Source: Anaeromyxobacter oryzae (GTDB lineage: Bacteria > Myxococcota > Myxococcia > Myxococcales > Anaeromyxobacteraceae). Taken from it: a DNA stretch of 64,000 bases. The position numbers and the translations under genes were made by a program. The notes under the pieces are model-generated. The model made no database searches. It was not told where the DNA came from and was given only the letters and a program-made list of their open reading frames with translations. The stretch spans positions 2,688,501 to 2,752,500 of the forward strand of contig NZ_AP025591.1 in assembly GCF_023169945.1 (NCBI RefSeq), in the 5' to 3' direction. Shown here piece after piece: positions 17,200 through 26,181 of the stretch. Positions within the stretch are counted from its first letter, which is position 1, and each line of letters begins with the position of its first letter.

Positions 17200-19197
17200 A
17201 TGCCACCGCACCCCTCGCCGGACGAAGCGGCGGACGGCCCCGGCGCCGGGGTCGAGCCCGTCGTCGAGCCGCGCCGCGCCGCGGTCGCGCTGCGCGACCG
17301 CGCCCGGCAGGAGGCGGCGCTGGTCGCGCTCGGCGAGCTCGCCATGAACACGGAGGAGATGGAGCCGCTCCTCCAGGCCGCGTGCGCGACGGCGGTCGAG
17401 GTGCTCGGGGTGGACGCGGCGCTGCTCGCCGAGGACCGGGGCGGGCGGCTCGTCGTCCGCGCCGCCGCGGGTGTGGGGCGCCCGGAGACGGACGTCGCGG
17501 CCCCCGGCCCGTCGCTCGCATCCTCGCTCGGCTTCGCCTCCGCCGCGGAGGTGACGCTGCCCGGCCTCCATCGCGGAGCCCTCGTCGGCGCCTACGCGCG
17601 GCAGGCGCGCAACTTCTCCCCCGACGAGATCCGGTTCCTCGAGACGGCGGCGAGCATCCTCGCGTCGGCGCTCGTCCGGCGCAGGGCGGAGGAGGAGGTC
17701 CTCGACCGCGAGCGCGAGGCGCGGGCGGTGTTCGAGGCGGCGCTCGACGCGATGCTGCTCGTCGACGATGCCGGGGTGATCCGGGACGCGAACGCGGCGG
17801 CCACCGCCCTCCTCGACGCGCCCCGCGCCGCGCTGCTCGGCGCCCGGCTCGACGCCATCGCGCCCGCCGCGCGGGACCGGCTCCGGGCGGGCGCGCTCGG
17901 GCGCTCGCCGCTCGAGGAGGCCGAGGTCGCGCTCCCCGGCGGACGCGCGCGGTCGGTGGAGCTCGCGCTCGTGCCGGGGGTCCACCCGGGCCGGCACCTC
18001 GCGGTGATGCGCGACGTCACCGAGCGCAAGCAGCTCCACGCCCGCCTCGCCCTCGCCGACCGGCTCGTCTCCGTCGGGACCCTCGCGGCGGGGGTCGCGC
18101 ACGAGCTCAACAACCCGCTCGCCTACGTGAACGCGAACCTGGCCTTCCTCGCGGAGCGGCTCGGCCGCGCCGGCGAGCTGCTCGCACGCACGCAGGGCGT
18201 CTCGCCGGAGGACGCGGACCTCGCGGTCCAGCTCCAGGAGGCGACCCGCGACGCCCGCGCCGGCGCGGAGCGGATGCGCGTCATCATCCGCGACCTCAGG
18301 ACGTTCTCGCGGGGCGACGAGGAGCAGGCCGGGCCCGTCGAGCTCCGCCCGGTCCTCGACTCGTGCGTGAGCATGGCCTGGAACGAGATCCGCCACCGCG
18401 CGCGGCTCGTGCGCGACGTCCCGCCGGTCCCGCCGGTGCGCGGGAGCGAGGCGCGGCTCGGGCAGGTGTTCCTGAACCTGCTCGTGAACGCCGCCCAGGC
18501 CATCCCCGAGGGCCACGCGGACGAGAACGAGATCGCGATCGCCGCGCGCGCCGAGGGCGGGCGGGTCGTCGTCGAGGTCCGCGACTCCGGCTGCGGGATC
18601 TCGCCCGAGCACCTGCCGCGCGTCTTCGATCCGTTCTTCACGACGAAGCCGCCGGGCGTCGGCACCGGCCTCGGGCTCTCGATCTGCCACAGCATCGTGA
18701 CGGGACTCGGCGGCGACATCGCCGTGCTGCGCGCGACGCGCGGCACCGTGCTCCGCGTCACGCTCCCCGTGGCCCATGCCTCGATCCCGGCGGCCGCCCT
18801 GCCGCCCGCGGCGCCCGCCCGGGCGCGCGGGCGGATCCTCGTGGTGGACGACGAGCCGCTGGTCGGCACGGTGCTCGAGCGGACGCTCCAGGCCGAGCAC
18901 GACGTGACGGTCGTCTCCTCGGCCCGCGCCGCGCTCGACCGCATCGCGGGCGGCGCGGTCTTCGATCTGGTGCTGTCCGATCTCCTGATGCCGGAGATGA
19001 GCGGGATGGAGCTCTACCGGGCCCTCGAGGAGCGCGACCCGCGCCTCGCGCGCCGCATGATCTTCCTCACCGGCGGTGCGTTCACGCCCGCCGCGCGCGC
19101 GTTCCTCGAGCGCGAGCCGGTGCTGTGCGTGGACAAGCCGTTCGAGCTCGACGCCATCCGCTCCGTGCTCGCGCGGCGGCTGGCGGAGCTCTCCTAG
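17200..19197 (+). CDS. Hybrid histidine kinase GAF-PAS-HisKA-HATPase-REC
   Basis: 665 residues. GAF-like domain (about 35-160, AMNTEEMEPLLQAACATAVE...), PAS (about 168-275, FEAALDAMLLVDDAGVI), HisKA with GTLAAGVAHELNNPL (His 301), HATPase (NLLVNAAQAIPEG; RDSGCGISPEH; FDPFFTTKPPG; GTGLGLSI) and a C-terminal receiver (VVDDEP; phospho-acceptor Asp 594 in SDLLMPEMSG; T in FLTGG; K in VDKPFE). Cytosolic, no membrane segments. The HELNNPL H-box is the type often found in myxobacterial kinases. ATG follows GGAGAGG. Monocistronic; partner unknown. Confidence 0.93.
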   Translation: MPPHPSPDEAADGPGAGVEPVVEPRRAAVALRDRARQEAALVALGELAMNTEEMEPLLQAACATAVEVLGVDAALLAEDRGGRLVVRAAAGVGRPETDVAAPGPSLASSLGFASAAEVTLPGLHRGALVGAYARQARNFSPDEIRFLETAASILASALVRRRAEEEVLDREREARAVFEAALDAMLLVDDAGVIRDANAAATALLDAPRAALLGARLDAIAPAARDRLRAGALGRSPLEEAEVALPGGRARSVELALVPGVHPGRHLAVMRDVTERKQLHARLALADRLVSVGTLAAGVAHELNNPLAYVNANLAFLAERLGRAGELLARTQGVSPEDADLAVQLQEATRDARAGAERMRVIIRDLRTFSRGDEEQAGPVELRPVLDSCVSMAWNEIRHRARLVRDVPPVPPVRGSEARLGQVFLNLLVNAAQAIPEGHADENEIAIAARAEGGRVVVEVRDSGCGISPEHLPRVFDPFFTTKPPGVGTGLGLSICHSIVTGLGGDIAVLRATRGTVLRVTLPVAHASIPAAALPPAAPARARGRILVVDDEPLVGTVLERTLQAEHDVTVVSSARAALDRIAGGAVFDLVLSDLLMPEMSGMELYRALEERDPRLARRMIFLTGGAFTPAARAFLEREPVLCVDKPFELDAIRSVLARRLAELS

Positions 19198-19213
19198 CGC
19201 GCCCTCGAGCCCG

Positions 19214-20026
19214 CTAGAAGAGGACGAGCACCCCGAGCGGCAGCGGCACGACCTGCGCACTCCGCGCGGAAGCGCCCGGCTGCGGCGGGCGGTCCTCGCG
19301 ACCGTGCAGCCAGAGCGGCACCGCCACGCCGATCCCGCCGCCGACCACGGCGCCCGTGAGCACGTCGGTGAGGTAGTGCTTGTCGCCCGCGATGCGGAGG
19401 TACCCGACCGCGGTCGCGAGCGTCATCCCGACGCCCCAGACCCACGGCGCGCTCCGGTAGCCACGGAGGGTCGACACCGTCCCCGCCGCGGCGGCGAGCG
19501 AGAACGTCAGCGAGGTGTGGCCCGAGTAGAAGGACAGGTTGTCGTCGGACTCCGGCACCCGGTCCGGGCTCGTGCCGTTCCCGTAGTGCACGAACGGCCG
19601 CTGCCGCCCCACGGCGAACTTCACGATCTGGTTCAGGGAGCCGGCGATCCCGGCGGCCTCCGCGATGAAGAGGAGATCCCGGCCGCCCGCGCCGACGTCG
19701 CCTGCCGCCCGCGCCGCGAGCAGCTGGTGCGCGGCCACGCCGGCGGGGAAGACCGCGAACGCGAGCACGTCGGAGGCACGGCGCGGCACGTTCACGTTCG
19801 ACGCGAGGAGGAGGTCGCGCGCGCCCGCGTCGAGGGCGTTCGTGCCGCAGAACCGGCACTGGGCCGGGGCGAGCCGATCCTTCAGGAGCTCCGTGCCGCC
19901 CCAGAACGCGAACGTGGCGGCGGTGACGGGCACGTCGACGGACAGGTCGTACCGGAGCGGGATCGGCTCCTCGGCGCGGGCGGCGGAGACGGTGAGGGCG
20001 AGCGCGAGGGCGCAGGCGAGGCGCAT
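19214..20026 (-). CDS. PAP2-family phosphatase, secreted/membrane
   Basis: 270 residues with a signal peptide (RLACALALALTVSAARA) and several hydrophobic segments. The three phosphatase motifs are intact: KFAVGRQRPF, SFYSGHTS and RIAGDKHYLTDVLTG. These are lipid or undecaprenyl pyrophosphate phosphatases that act at the outer face of the inner membrane. A pair of cysteines (CRFCGTN) near residue 58 is unusual for the family. No ribosome binding site; GATAGT lies 8 nt before the ATG and shares bases with the -10 box of the divergent Smr gene, only 24 bp apart. Confidence 0.92.
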   Translation of the reverse strand: MRLACALALALTVSAARAEEPIPLRYDLSVDVPVTAATFAFWGGTELLKDRLAPAQCRFCGTNALDAGARDLLLASNVNVPRRASDVLAFAVFPAGVAAHQLLAARAAGDVGAGGRDLLFIAEAAGIAGSLNQIVKFAVGRQRPFVHYGNGTSPDRVPESDDNLSFYSGHTSLTFSLAAAAGTVSTLRGYRSAPWVWGVGMTLATAVGYLRIAGDKHYLTDVLTGAVVGGGIGVAVPLWLHGREDRPPQPGASARSAQVVPLPLGVLVLF

Positions 20027-20034
20027 GCGGGGAC

Positions 20035-20042
20035 ACTATCAT
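20035..20042. promoter_or_regulatory. Shared bidirectional -10 element
   Basis: ACTATCAT reads as GATAGT on the minus strand (8 nt before the PAP2 ATG) and as TATCAT on the plus strand (8 nt before the Smr ATG). Both genes would be leaderless. Confidence 0.45.
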
Positions 20043-20050
20043 CCGCGGAG

Positions 20051-20365
20051 ATGGCGAACCCTCCCGACGAGCCGCCGCGTCCGGACGACGACCTCGACGC
20101 GCCCGTGCCGCTCCCCATCGACGGGACGCTCGACCTCCACGCGTTCCGGCCGTCGGAGGTCGGCGACCTCGTGCCGGAGTGGATCGGCGCGTGCCGCGAC
20201 GCCGGCCTCCTCGAGCTCCGGATCGTCCACGGGAAGGGGACGGGCGCGCTCCGGCGCACCGTCGAGGCGCTCCTCGCCCGCGATCCGCGCGTCCTGTGGC
20301 ACGGGCCCGCCGGCGAGGACGCCGGGGGCTGGGGGGCGACGCTCGTGCGGCTCCGGGAACGGTAG
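20051..20365 (+). CDS. Stand-alone Smr-domain protein
   Basis: 104 residues, essentially one Smr domain, as found at the C-terminus of MutS2. The LDLHAFRPSEV motif (for LDLHG) and RIVHGKGTGALR (for xxxHGKGxG) are both present. Smr domains nick DNA or cleave RNA. Stand-alone short Smr proteins are common in proteobacteria and may act in RNA or ribosome quality control; the substrate is not known. GCGGAG precedes the ATG immediately, too close to act as a good ribosome binding site. Confidence 0.9.
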   Translation: MANPPDEPPRPDDDLDAPVPLPIDGTLDLHAFRPSEVGDLVPEWIGACRDAGLLELRIVHGKGTGALRRTVEALLARDPRVLWHGPAGEDAGGWGATLVRLRER

Positions 20366-20386
20366 CCGTCTTCGTCCGTCCGTTCC

Positions 20387-20457
20387 GTGACCGTGCCCGT
20401 ACACGTGCCCGGCTCCTCCGTGCCCGTGACCCGCTTCCCGTGGCCCGTGGCCCGTGC
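20387..20457 (+). repeat. Dispersed GTGCCC-rich repeat, copy 1
   Basis: An about 71-bp element built from GTGCCC-type hexamers and the core ACACGTGCCCGGCTCCTCCG. Near-identical text occurs at 43117-43193 and 59744-59820, always in intergenic DNA. It fills most of the gap between the Smr and alanyl-tRNA editing genes. Confidence 0.8.
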
Positions 20458-20478
20458 GGGCCCCGAACGCTCCCCTCG

Positions 20479-21693
20479 TCACCCGAGCCGCGCCGCGCTC
20501 TCGAGCACCGCCTCGAGCCCGTCCGCGGCCGGCGCGCTGCCCTGGGCGAAGTCCGGCGCGCCGCCGCCTTTCCCGCCGAGGGACGCTGCCGCCGCCCGGA
20601 GCCGCTCGCCCATGTGCGGCCCGTCCGCGCCGCGCGGCCTCGCGAACGCGAGGTGGACCCGGCCGTCCTCGACTGCGCCGAGGCAGGCGACCCGACCGCG
20701 CACCGCGAGCGCCTGCGCCACCGCCCGCGCCCACGCCGCGGCGCCCGGGACGGGCGGCGCGAGCATCCCCGCGATGGCGCCCTCCCGCGCCGCGAGCCTC
20801 GCCGCCTCGGCGTCCGCGAGCGCAGCGACGAGCTTCTCCTGATCCTTCCGCCGGACCGCGGCCTCCTCCACCGTGCGGGCCGCCGCCGCGGGCACCTCGG
20901 CGCTCGCGCACCGGAAGGCGTCCGCCGCTGCCTGGAGCCGCGCGCTCGCCTCCGCGAGGGCGCGGACCACCCGGCCGCCGCAGAGGAACTCGACGCGGGT
21001 CCCCGCGCCCCACTTCTGGACGCGGAGCACCGCGATGGCGCCCACCACGCCGGTGCGGCGCGGGTGCGTGCCGCCGCACGGCGACGCGTCGACGAGCGCG
21101 TCGGTCGCGGGCAGGCCGCCGCCGGGGCCGGGCTCGCCCACCACCACGACCCTCGATCCCTTCGCCGGCTCCTTCCGGAGCGGCAGCCGCGCGAGCTCGT
21201 CCGGCGAGAGGTCTCGCGCGACCACCGGCAGGTCGCGGAACACGAAGGCGTTCGCGGCCGACTCCACGGCGCGGAGGACCTCGGGCCCGAGCGCCGCGGG
21301 CGGCGCGTCGAGGTCGAGGGTGCAGGTGTCCGCGCCGAGGTGGAACGACAGCGTCCGCGCGCCGGCGCGGCCCTCGAAGGCGGCCGAGAGGAGGTGCTGC
21401 CCGTGGTGCTGCTGCACGTGATCGAGCCGCCGCGCCGCGTCCACCTCGCCCCGGACGTGCCCCGACGGCGGCGGGCCCTCGGTGAAGTGCAGGATCTCGT
21501 CCCCGACCTCCTGGACGTCGACGACCGCGACCCCGCCGAGCCGCCCGCGGTCGGCGGGCTGGCCGCCGCCCTCGGGATAGAACGCGGTCCGGTCGAGGAC
21601 GGCGGCCGGGCGGCCGCCGTGCACGCGGGTCGCGAGCACGGTCGCGTCGAAGGCGAGGAGGTCGGGATCGGCGTGGTAGAGGCGGTCGGTCAT
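20479..21693 (-). CDS. Alanyl-tRNA editing protein, long AlaX type with DHHA1 domain
   Basis: 404 residues, like the AlaRS editing half plus DHHA1. Metal-binding motifs HHGQH (QQHHGQHLLSAAF, about 98) and CGGTH (SPCGGTHPRR, about 207) are both intact, and the C-terminal DHHA1 has a glycine-rich end (SLGGKGGGAPDFAQG). The enzyme hydrolyses Ser-tRNA(Ala) or Gly-tRNA(Ala) in trans. Entry motif DRTAFYPEGGGQPAD is typical. Single gene; divergent from the HPF-like gene. No clear Shine-Dalgarno sequence or -10 box was found in front of the ATG. Confidence 0.94.
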   Translation of the reverse strand: MTDRLYHADPDLLAFDATVLATRVHGGRPAAVLDRTAFYPEGGGQPADRGRLGGVAVVDVQEVGDEILHFTEGPPPSGHVRGEVDAARRLDHVQQHHGQHLLSAAFEGRAGARTLSFHLGADTCTLDLDAPPAALGPEVLRAVESAANAFVFRDLPVVARDLSPDELARLPLRKEPAKGSRVVVVGEPGPGGGLPATDALVDASPCGGTHPRRTGVVGAIAVLRVQKWGAGTRVEFLCGGRVVRALAEASARLQAAADAFRCASAEVPAAAARTVEEAAVRRKDQEKLVAALADAEAARLAAREGAIAGMLAPPVPGAAAWARAVAQALAVRGRVACLGAVEDGRVHLAFARPRGADGPHMGERLRAAAASLGGKGGGAPDFAQGSAPAADGLEAVLESAARLG

Positions 21694-21855
21694 GGGGTGA
21701 CGGCAAGGCCTCGGGCCACGGCAACCGCAGGCCCCAGGTGAAGCGCCGCTCCGTCGGTCTCACGAGCCCGAGGCCTGATGCCGGAGGCCCGGCGCCTGAG
21801 TGTAGCCGGACGGGCCGGATCGCGCCCTGCCCGCGCCCGTCATCCGACCCGTGGG

Positions 21856-21861
21856 CAGATT
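21856..21861 (+). promoter_or_regulatory. Possible leaderless -10 box of the HPF-like gene
   Basis: CAGATT, 6 nt before the ATG at 21868; 4 of 6 to TATAAT. Confidence 0.3.
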
Positions 21862-21867
21862 CGGGGC

Positions 21868-22272
21868 ATGAAGCTCGTCATCCGCGCGCATCACCTGTCG
21901 CTCCCGCCGGAGCTCCCGAAGTTCCTCGACAAGCACGTCACCCGGCCGCTCGCCCGCGTCTTCGACGACTCCGCGGCGGCGCTGACCGTCTTCCTCGGAG
22001 ACACGCGACCGAAGCGGGGCGGCGTCGACCAGGAGTGCCGGCTCTCGTTCCGGATCCCCGGCGCGAAGACGCTGAACGTCGCGAGCGTGGAGAAGGACCT
22101 GTACAAGGCGCTGCTGGACGCCAGCGAGCGGCTGAAGCGCCTCGTGCAGCGCGAAGTGGCGAAGATGCGCAGCGGCAGCCGGAAGCCCATGCACCGCCCG
22201 CTCGGCCGCTCCTGGCGCGAGCGCTCGTCGCGGCAGGGCGTCACCCCGGAAGGCGATCCGGCGTCGCTGTAG
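21868..22272 (+). CDS. HPF/RaiA-like ribosome-associated protein
   Basis: 134 residues with the beta-alpha-beta-beta-beta-alpha fold expected of the ribosome hibernation factor family (sigma-54 modulation protein/S30EA): first strand KLVIRAHHLSLPPEL, then LPKFLDKHVTRPLARVF, the strand pair ALTVFLGDTR / CRLSFRIPG and the long final helix VASVEKDLYKALLDASERLK followed by a basic tail. It is diverged from Escherichia coli HPF and the tail (KMRSGSRKPMHR) is short. Members bind the 30S A/P sites and silence ribosomes in stationary phase. Fold assignment is by pattern; moderate certainty. Confidence 0.72.
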   Translation: MKLVIRAHHLSLPPELPKFLDKHVTRPLARVFDDSAAALTVFLGDTRPKRGGVDQECRLSFRIPGAKTLNVASVEKDLYKALLDASERLKRLVQREVAKMRSGSRKPMHRPLGRSWRERSSRQGVTPEGDPASL

Positions 22273-22287
22273 CGGCGCGGGCCGCGG

Positions 22288-22998
22288 TCAATGCGGGACG
22301 CCCACGGCGTGCCGCCACGCGTGCAGCACGTGGGCGGCGATGTCCGCGACGCCCACGCCGCGGGTCACCTGCGCGAAGACCACCGGGCCGTCGCCGCGCA
22401 TCCGGGCGGCGTCGCGCGCCATGACGCCGAGGTCGGCGCCCACCGCCTGGGCGAGATCGGTCTTGTTCACCACCAGGAGATCCGCCTGCGTGATGCCGGG
22501 ACCACCCTTCCGCGGCACCTTGTCCCCGCCGGCGACGTCGATCACGTAGATCGTGTAGTCGGCGAGCTCGCGGCTGAAGTGGGCGGCGAGGTTGTCGCCG
22601 CCCGACTCGCAGAAGAGGAGCTCCGGGTCGTGCGCCTGCGTCAGCTCCTCCAGGGCGAGCAGGTTCGCGGTGACGTCCTCCCGGATCGCCGCGTGCGGGC
22701 ACCCGCCGGTCTCGACCGCGCGGATCCGCTCGGCGGGGAGCGCCTGGTTCCTGACCAGGAACTCGGCGTCCTCGCGGGTGAAGATGTCGTTCGTCACGAC
22801 CGCGAGCGAGTGCGCGTCCCGGAGCATGCGGCAGAGCGCGAGCACGAGCGCGGTCTTGCCGCTCCCGACCGGCCCCCCGACGCCGACGGTGAAGGCGCGC
22901 CGGCGGAGGTCGCCGCGCGGGCGGGGCGGATCGCGATCGAGGAACGCGCCCGGCCCGGGGGCGTGGTCGTGGCCGGAGTGGAGCGAGAGCGAGGTCAT
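22288..22998 (-). CDS. ureG: Urease accessory GTPase UreG
   Basis: 236 residues. P-loop GGPVGSGKT (about 41-49), switch region [17 protein letters not shown], the CPH nickel-binding motif in [13 protein letters not shown], and guanine motif NKTDL. UreG delivers nickel to apo-urease in the UreD-UreF-UreG complex at the cost of GTP. The N-terminus HSGHDH adds four residues able to bind metal, possibly standing in for a missing UreE. Last gene of the urease operon, starting 2 nt after the ureF stop. Confidence 0.97.
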   Translation of the reverse strand: MTSLSLHSGHDHAPGPGAFLDRDPPRPRGDLRRRAFTVGVGGPVGSGKTALVLALCRMLRDAHSLAVVTNDIFTREDAEFLVRNQALPAERIRAVETGGCPHAAIREDVTANLLALEELTQAHDPELLFCESGGDNLAAHFSRELADYTIYVIDVAGGDKVPRKGGPGITQADLLVVNKTDLAQAVGADLGVMARDAARMRGDGPVVFAQVTRGVGVADIAAHVLHAWRHAVGVPH

Positions 22999-23000
22999 GG

Positions 23001-23657
23001 TCAGCTCTGGAAGAGCCTCGAGTAGAGGCGGTCCTGGTGCGACTGCAGGAGGTCGAGGAGCGGCGAGGTGGCGGCGGCGTCCTCGGGCGCGCGCCCCGCG
23101 GTGGCTGCGAGGACCGCCTCCGCGACCGCGCCGGCGCGGAGGAGCGCGGCCTGCGCCTCGAGCGGGCCGACCAGGCCGAGCCGCACGCCCGCGGAGACGA
23201 CGCCGCGCGCCACGACGAAGAGGTGGAGCCGGGCGGCGTGATCCGCGGCCGCGCCGAGCGCCGCGAGGAGCGCGCCGGAGATCGGGGCGAGGTGCCCGGC
23301 GAGGCCGGCCCGCCGGACCTCGTCCTCGAGCGCGCCAGCGGCCGGGCCGAACGCGCGGGCCGCCCGGAGCAGCGCCCGCCCCTGCGCGCGGCTCGCGCGG
23401 TTCGCGACGTGCCCCGGCGTGGCGGCGTCGCAGCGGGCGTCGAGGTCGGCGAGCCGCTCCGGCGCGCGCGCGGCGGCGAGCACGAACGGGACCGCGAGCG
23501 ACCCCGCCTGCCAGAGCGCCTCCTCGACGAAGCGCTCGAGGCCCGCCGCGCCGCGGCAGCGGCCGAGCTGCACCGCCGCCTCGAGCCCGCCCGAGTGGGC
23601 GAAGCCGCCGGTGGGGAGGGCGGAGTCCGCGAGCTGGAACGCGAGCCAGGGCGTCAT
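23001..23657 (-). CDS. ureF: Urease accessory protein UreF
   Basis: 218 residues, all-helical. Family motifs [19 protein letters not shown] at the N-terminus, [21 protein letters not shown] in the middle and the C-terminal [14 protein letters not shown] are all present. UreF bridges UreD and UreG in the nickel-loading complex and acts as a GTPase-activating or gating protein. It starts 13 bp after ureC and shares the operon; no own ribosome binding site is evident, so translational coupling is likely. Confidence 0.95.
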   Translation of the reverse strand: MTPWLAFQLADSALPTGGFAHSGGLEAAVQLGRCRGAAGLERFVEEALWQAGSLAVPFVLAAARAPERLADLDARCDAATPGHVANRASRAQGRALLRAARAFGPAAGALEDEVRRAGLAGHLAPISGALLAALGAAADHAARLHLFVVARGVVSAGVRLGLVGPLEAQAALLRAGAVAEAVLAATAGRAPEDAAATSPLLDLLQSHQDRLYSRLFQS

Positions 23658-23670
23658 CGGGAGGTCGTCG

Positions 23671-25386
23671 TCAGAAGAGGAAGTAGCGCTGCGCGAGCGG
23701 GAGGCGCGCGGCCGGCTCGCAGCGGAGGAGCACGCCGTCGGCGCGCACCTCGTAGGTCTCCGGGTCGACCTCCATCCGCGGCAGCGCGTCGTTGAGCCTC
23801 ATGTCCTTCTTGCCGAGGTGGCGGCAGCCGTGCACGGGGACGAGCCGCTTCGCGAGGCCGTAGCCGTGGACCGCGCCGTCCTCGAGGGCGGCGCGCGAGA
23901 CGAACGCGACGCTGGTCGCGCCGACGGCGCGGCCGAACGCCCCGAACATCGGCCGCGACAGGACCGGCTGCGGGGTGGGGATCGAGGCGTTCGGATCCCC
24001 CATCTGCGCCCAGGCGATGAGGCCGCCCTTCAGGACGAGCTCGGGCTTCGCCCCGAAGAACGCGGGGCGCCAGAGCACGAGGTCCGCGAGCTTCCCGGGC
24101 TCGACCGAGCCCACCTCCTCCGAGAGGCCGTGGGTGATCGCCGGGTTGATCGTGTACTTCGCGACGTAGCGCCGGATGCGGAGGTTGTCGTTCTCGCCGC
24201 GCTCCTCGGGGAGCCGCCCGCGCTGGCGCCGCATCTTGTCGGCGGTCTGCCAGGTGCGGGTGATCACCTCGCCGACGCGCCCCATCGCCTGCGAGTCCGA
24301 GCTCATCATGGAGATCGCGCCGAGGTCGTGGAGGATGTCCTCGGCCGCGATGGTCTCGCCGCGGATCCGGCTCTCCGCGAAGGCGAGGTCCTCGGGGAGG
24401 GACGGGTCGAGGTGGTGGCAGACCACGAGCATGTCGAGGTGCTCGTCGACGGTGTTCACGGTGAACGGCCGGGTGGGGTTCGTCGAGGACGGGAGGACGT
24501 TCGGCTCGCCGCAGACGCGGATGATGTCCGGCGCGTGCCCGCCGCCCGCGCCCTCGGTGTGGAACGTGTGGATGGTGCGGCCCGCGAACGCCGCGATGGA
24601 GTGCTCCGCGCAGCCGGACTCGTTGAGCGTGTCGGTGTGGATCGCGACCTGGACGTCGAGCTGGTCGGCGATCCGGAGGCAGGTGTCGATGGCGGCGGGC
24701 GTGGTGCCCCAGTCCTCGTGGAGCTTGAGGCCCACCGCGCCGGCCCGGATCTGCTCCGCCAGCCCCTCCGGCGACGCGGCGTTCCCCTTCCCGAGCAGCC
24801 CGATGTTCACCGGCAGCGCGTCGGTGGCCTGCAGCATGAGCCCCACGTGCCGCGCGCCCGGGGTGCAGGTGGTCGCGTTCGTCCCCGTCGCCGGGCCGGT
24901 GCCGCCGCCGAGGAGCGTCGTGACGCCGCTCGCGATCGCCTCGTGCGCCTGCTGCGGCGAGACGAAGTGGATGTGCGTGTCGATGCCGCCCGCGGTGAGG
25001 ATGAGCCCCTCGCCGGCGATGCACTCGGTGCCGGGCCCGATCGTCATGCCGGGCGTCACTCCCGCCATCGCGTCGGGGTTGCCGGCCTTCCCGAGGGCGA
25101 CGATGCGGCCGTTCCGGACGCCCACGTCCGCCTTCGTGACCCCCGAGTGGTCGAGCACGAGCGCGTTCGTGACGACGAGGTCGAGCACCTCGCCGGCGGG
25201 GGCGCCTGCCGCCTGCCCCATCCCGTCGCGCAGGACCTTGCCGCCGCCGAACACGCACTCGTCCCCGTACACGGTGAGATCGCGCTCCACCTCGAGCAGG
25301 AGCGACGTGTCGCCGAGCCGGACGCGATCGCCCGTGGTCGGCCCGTACACCTGCGCGTACTGCCGCCGGTCCATCCGCCGCGTCAT
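23671..25386 (-). CDS. ureC: Urease alpha subunit UreC
   Basis: 571 residues, the usual length. All nickel ligands and catalytic residues are in place with a +4 offset to the Klebsiella numbering: His 138 and 140 (DTHIHF), the carbamylated Lys 221 (GLKLHEDWG), His 250 (IHTDTLNES), His 276 ([12 protein letters not shown]), the flap His at 324/325 (VVCHHLDPS) and Asp 364 (SSDSQAMGR). The enzyme hydrolyses urea to ammonia and carbamate in the cytoplasm. The ATG overlaps the ureAB stop by four bases (ATGA) and has GGAGGAGGGG in front. Confidence 0.98.
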   Translation of the reverse strand: MTRRMDRRQYAQVYGPTTGDRVRLGDTSLLLEVERDLTVYGDECVFGGGKVLRDGMGQAAGAPAGEVLDLVVTNALVLDHSGVTKADVGVRNGRIVALGKAGNPDAMAGVTPGMTIGPGTECIAGEGLILTAGGIDTHIHFVSPQQAHEAIASGVTTLLGGGTGPATGTNATTCTPGARHVGLMLQATDALPVNIGLLGKGNAASPEGLAEQIRAGAVGLKLHEDWGTTPAAIDTCLRIADQLDVQVAIHTDTLNESGCAEHSIAAFAGRTIHTFHTEGAGGGHAPDIIRVCGEPNVLPSSTNPTRPFTVNTVDEHLDMLVVCHHLDPSLPEDLAFAESRIRGETIAAEDILHDLGAISMMSSDSQAMGRVGEVITRTWQTADKMRRQRGRLPEERGENDNLRIRRYVAKYTINPAITHGLSEEVGSVEPGKLADLVLWRPAFFGAKPELVLKGGLIAWAQMGDPNASIPTPQPVLSRPMFGAFGRAVGATSVAFVSRAALEDGAVHGYGLAKRLVPVHGCRHLGKKDMRLNDALPRMEVDPETYEVRADGVLLRCEPAARLPLAQRYFLF

Positions 25387-26162
25387 CGCCCCTCCTCCTC
25401 GTGCCCGAAGCCCCGCCGCTCCGCCTCCGCCACGGCGCGCGCCCGCCCCTCCTCGGCCACGGGGCCGGTCGCGAGGGCGTTGCCGCCCTTCACGATCCGG
25501 CGGCCGGCGATCTCGACCAGCTCCACCGTGCGCGTCTCGCCGGGCTCGAAGCGGACCGCCATCCCGGCCGGAACGTCGAGGCGGCGGCCGTAGGCGCGGG
25601 CGCGGTCGAACCGGAGGAGCGGGTTGGCCTCCGCGAAGTGGTAGTGACTCCCCACCTGCACCGGGCGGTCGGCGAGGTTGGTGACCGCGAGCCGGATCGC
25701 CTCGCGCCCCGCGTTGAGCACGATCTCGCCCGGCGCGGGGAGGACCTCGCCCGGGATCGCCTCCTCCGCCCCGGCGGGCTCCGCCGGCTCCGCGAACAGC
25801 GAGAGCGGCGGGACCGGCAGGAACGACCCGTACAGCGCGAGGGCGAGGTCGCCGTGCTCGGCGGCGATCGGGTGGTGGACGGTGACGAGCTTCGTGCCGT
25901 CCGGGAACGTCCCCTCGACCTGCACCTCGGCGACCAGCTCCGGGACGCCGGGCAGCACCTGCCGGCGCCCGAGCATCCGCCGGCCGAGGTCCATCAGCTC
26001 GGCCACGCGACGGCCGTCCCGCACGAGCTCGAGGAGCTGCGTCGCCACGAGCGCGACCGCCTCGGGCTGGTTCAGGCGGAGCCCCCGCGCGAGCCGCTTC
26101 TGCGCGAGGACGCCGGCCTGGTGGAGGATGAGCTTGTCGATCTCGCGTGGGCCGAGGTGCAT
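25383..26162 (-). CDS. ureA: Fused urease gamma-beta subunit UreAB
   Basis: 259 residues that join the gamma subunit (about 1-100, [41 protein letters not shown]) and the beta subunit (about 135-235, [53 protein letters not shown]) by a short linker rich in Ala, Glu and Pro. The same fusion is known from Helicobacter UreA; most bacteria have separate ureA and ureB. A 25-residue Arg/Glu-rich tail follows the beta domain. Second gene of the operon, 19 bp after ureD. Confidence 0.96.
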   Translation of the reverse strand: MHLGPREIDKLILHQAGVLAQKRLARGLRLNQPEAVALVATQLLELVRDGRRVAELMDLGRRMLGRRQVLPGVPELVAEVQVEGTFPDGTKLVTVHHPIAAEHGDLALALYGSFLPVPPLSLFAEPAEPAGAEEAIPGEVLPAPGEIVLNAGREAIRLAVTNLADRPVQVGSHYHFAEANPLLRFDRARAYGRRLDVPAGMAVRFEPGETRTVELVEIAGRRIVKGGNALATGPVAEEGRARAVAEAERRGFGHEEEGR

Positions 26163-26181
26163 GCGTCTAGCCTCCGGGGTC

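Noticed and set aside
16651..19260. Long N-terminal extension of the helicase frame through the hybrid kinase region
   Set aside because: The extension is Arg/Glu/Asp-rich antisense sequence of the GAF-PAS kinase; helicase homology begins only near 16650.
21694..21867. Sigma-54 elements before the alanyl-tRNA editing gene
   Set aside because: TGGCCCGAGGCCTTGCC has 11 rather than 10 nt between GG and GC, and the other candidate matches poorly.
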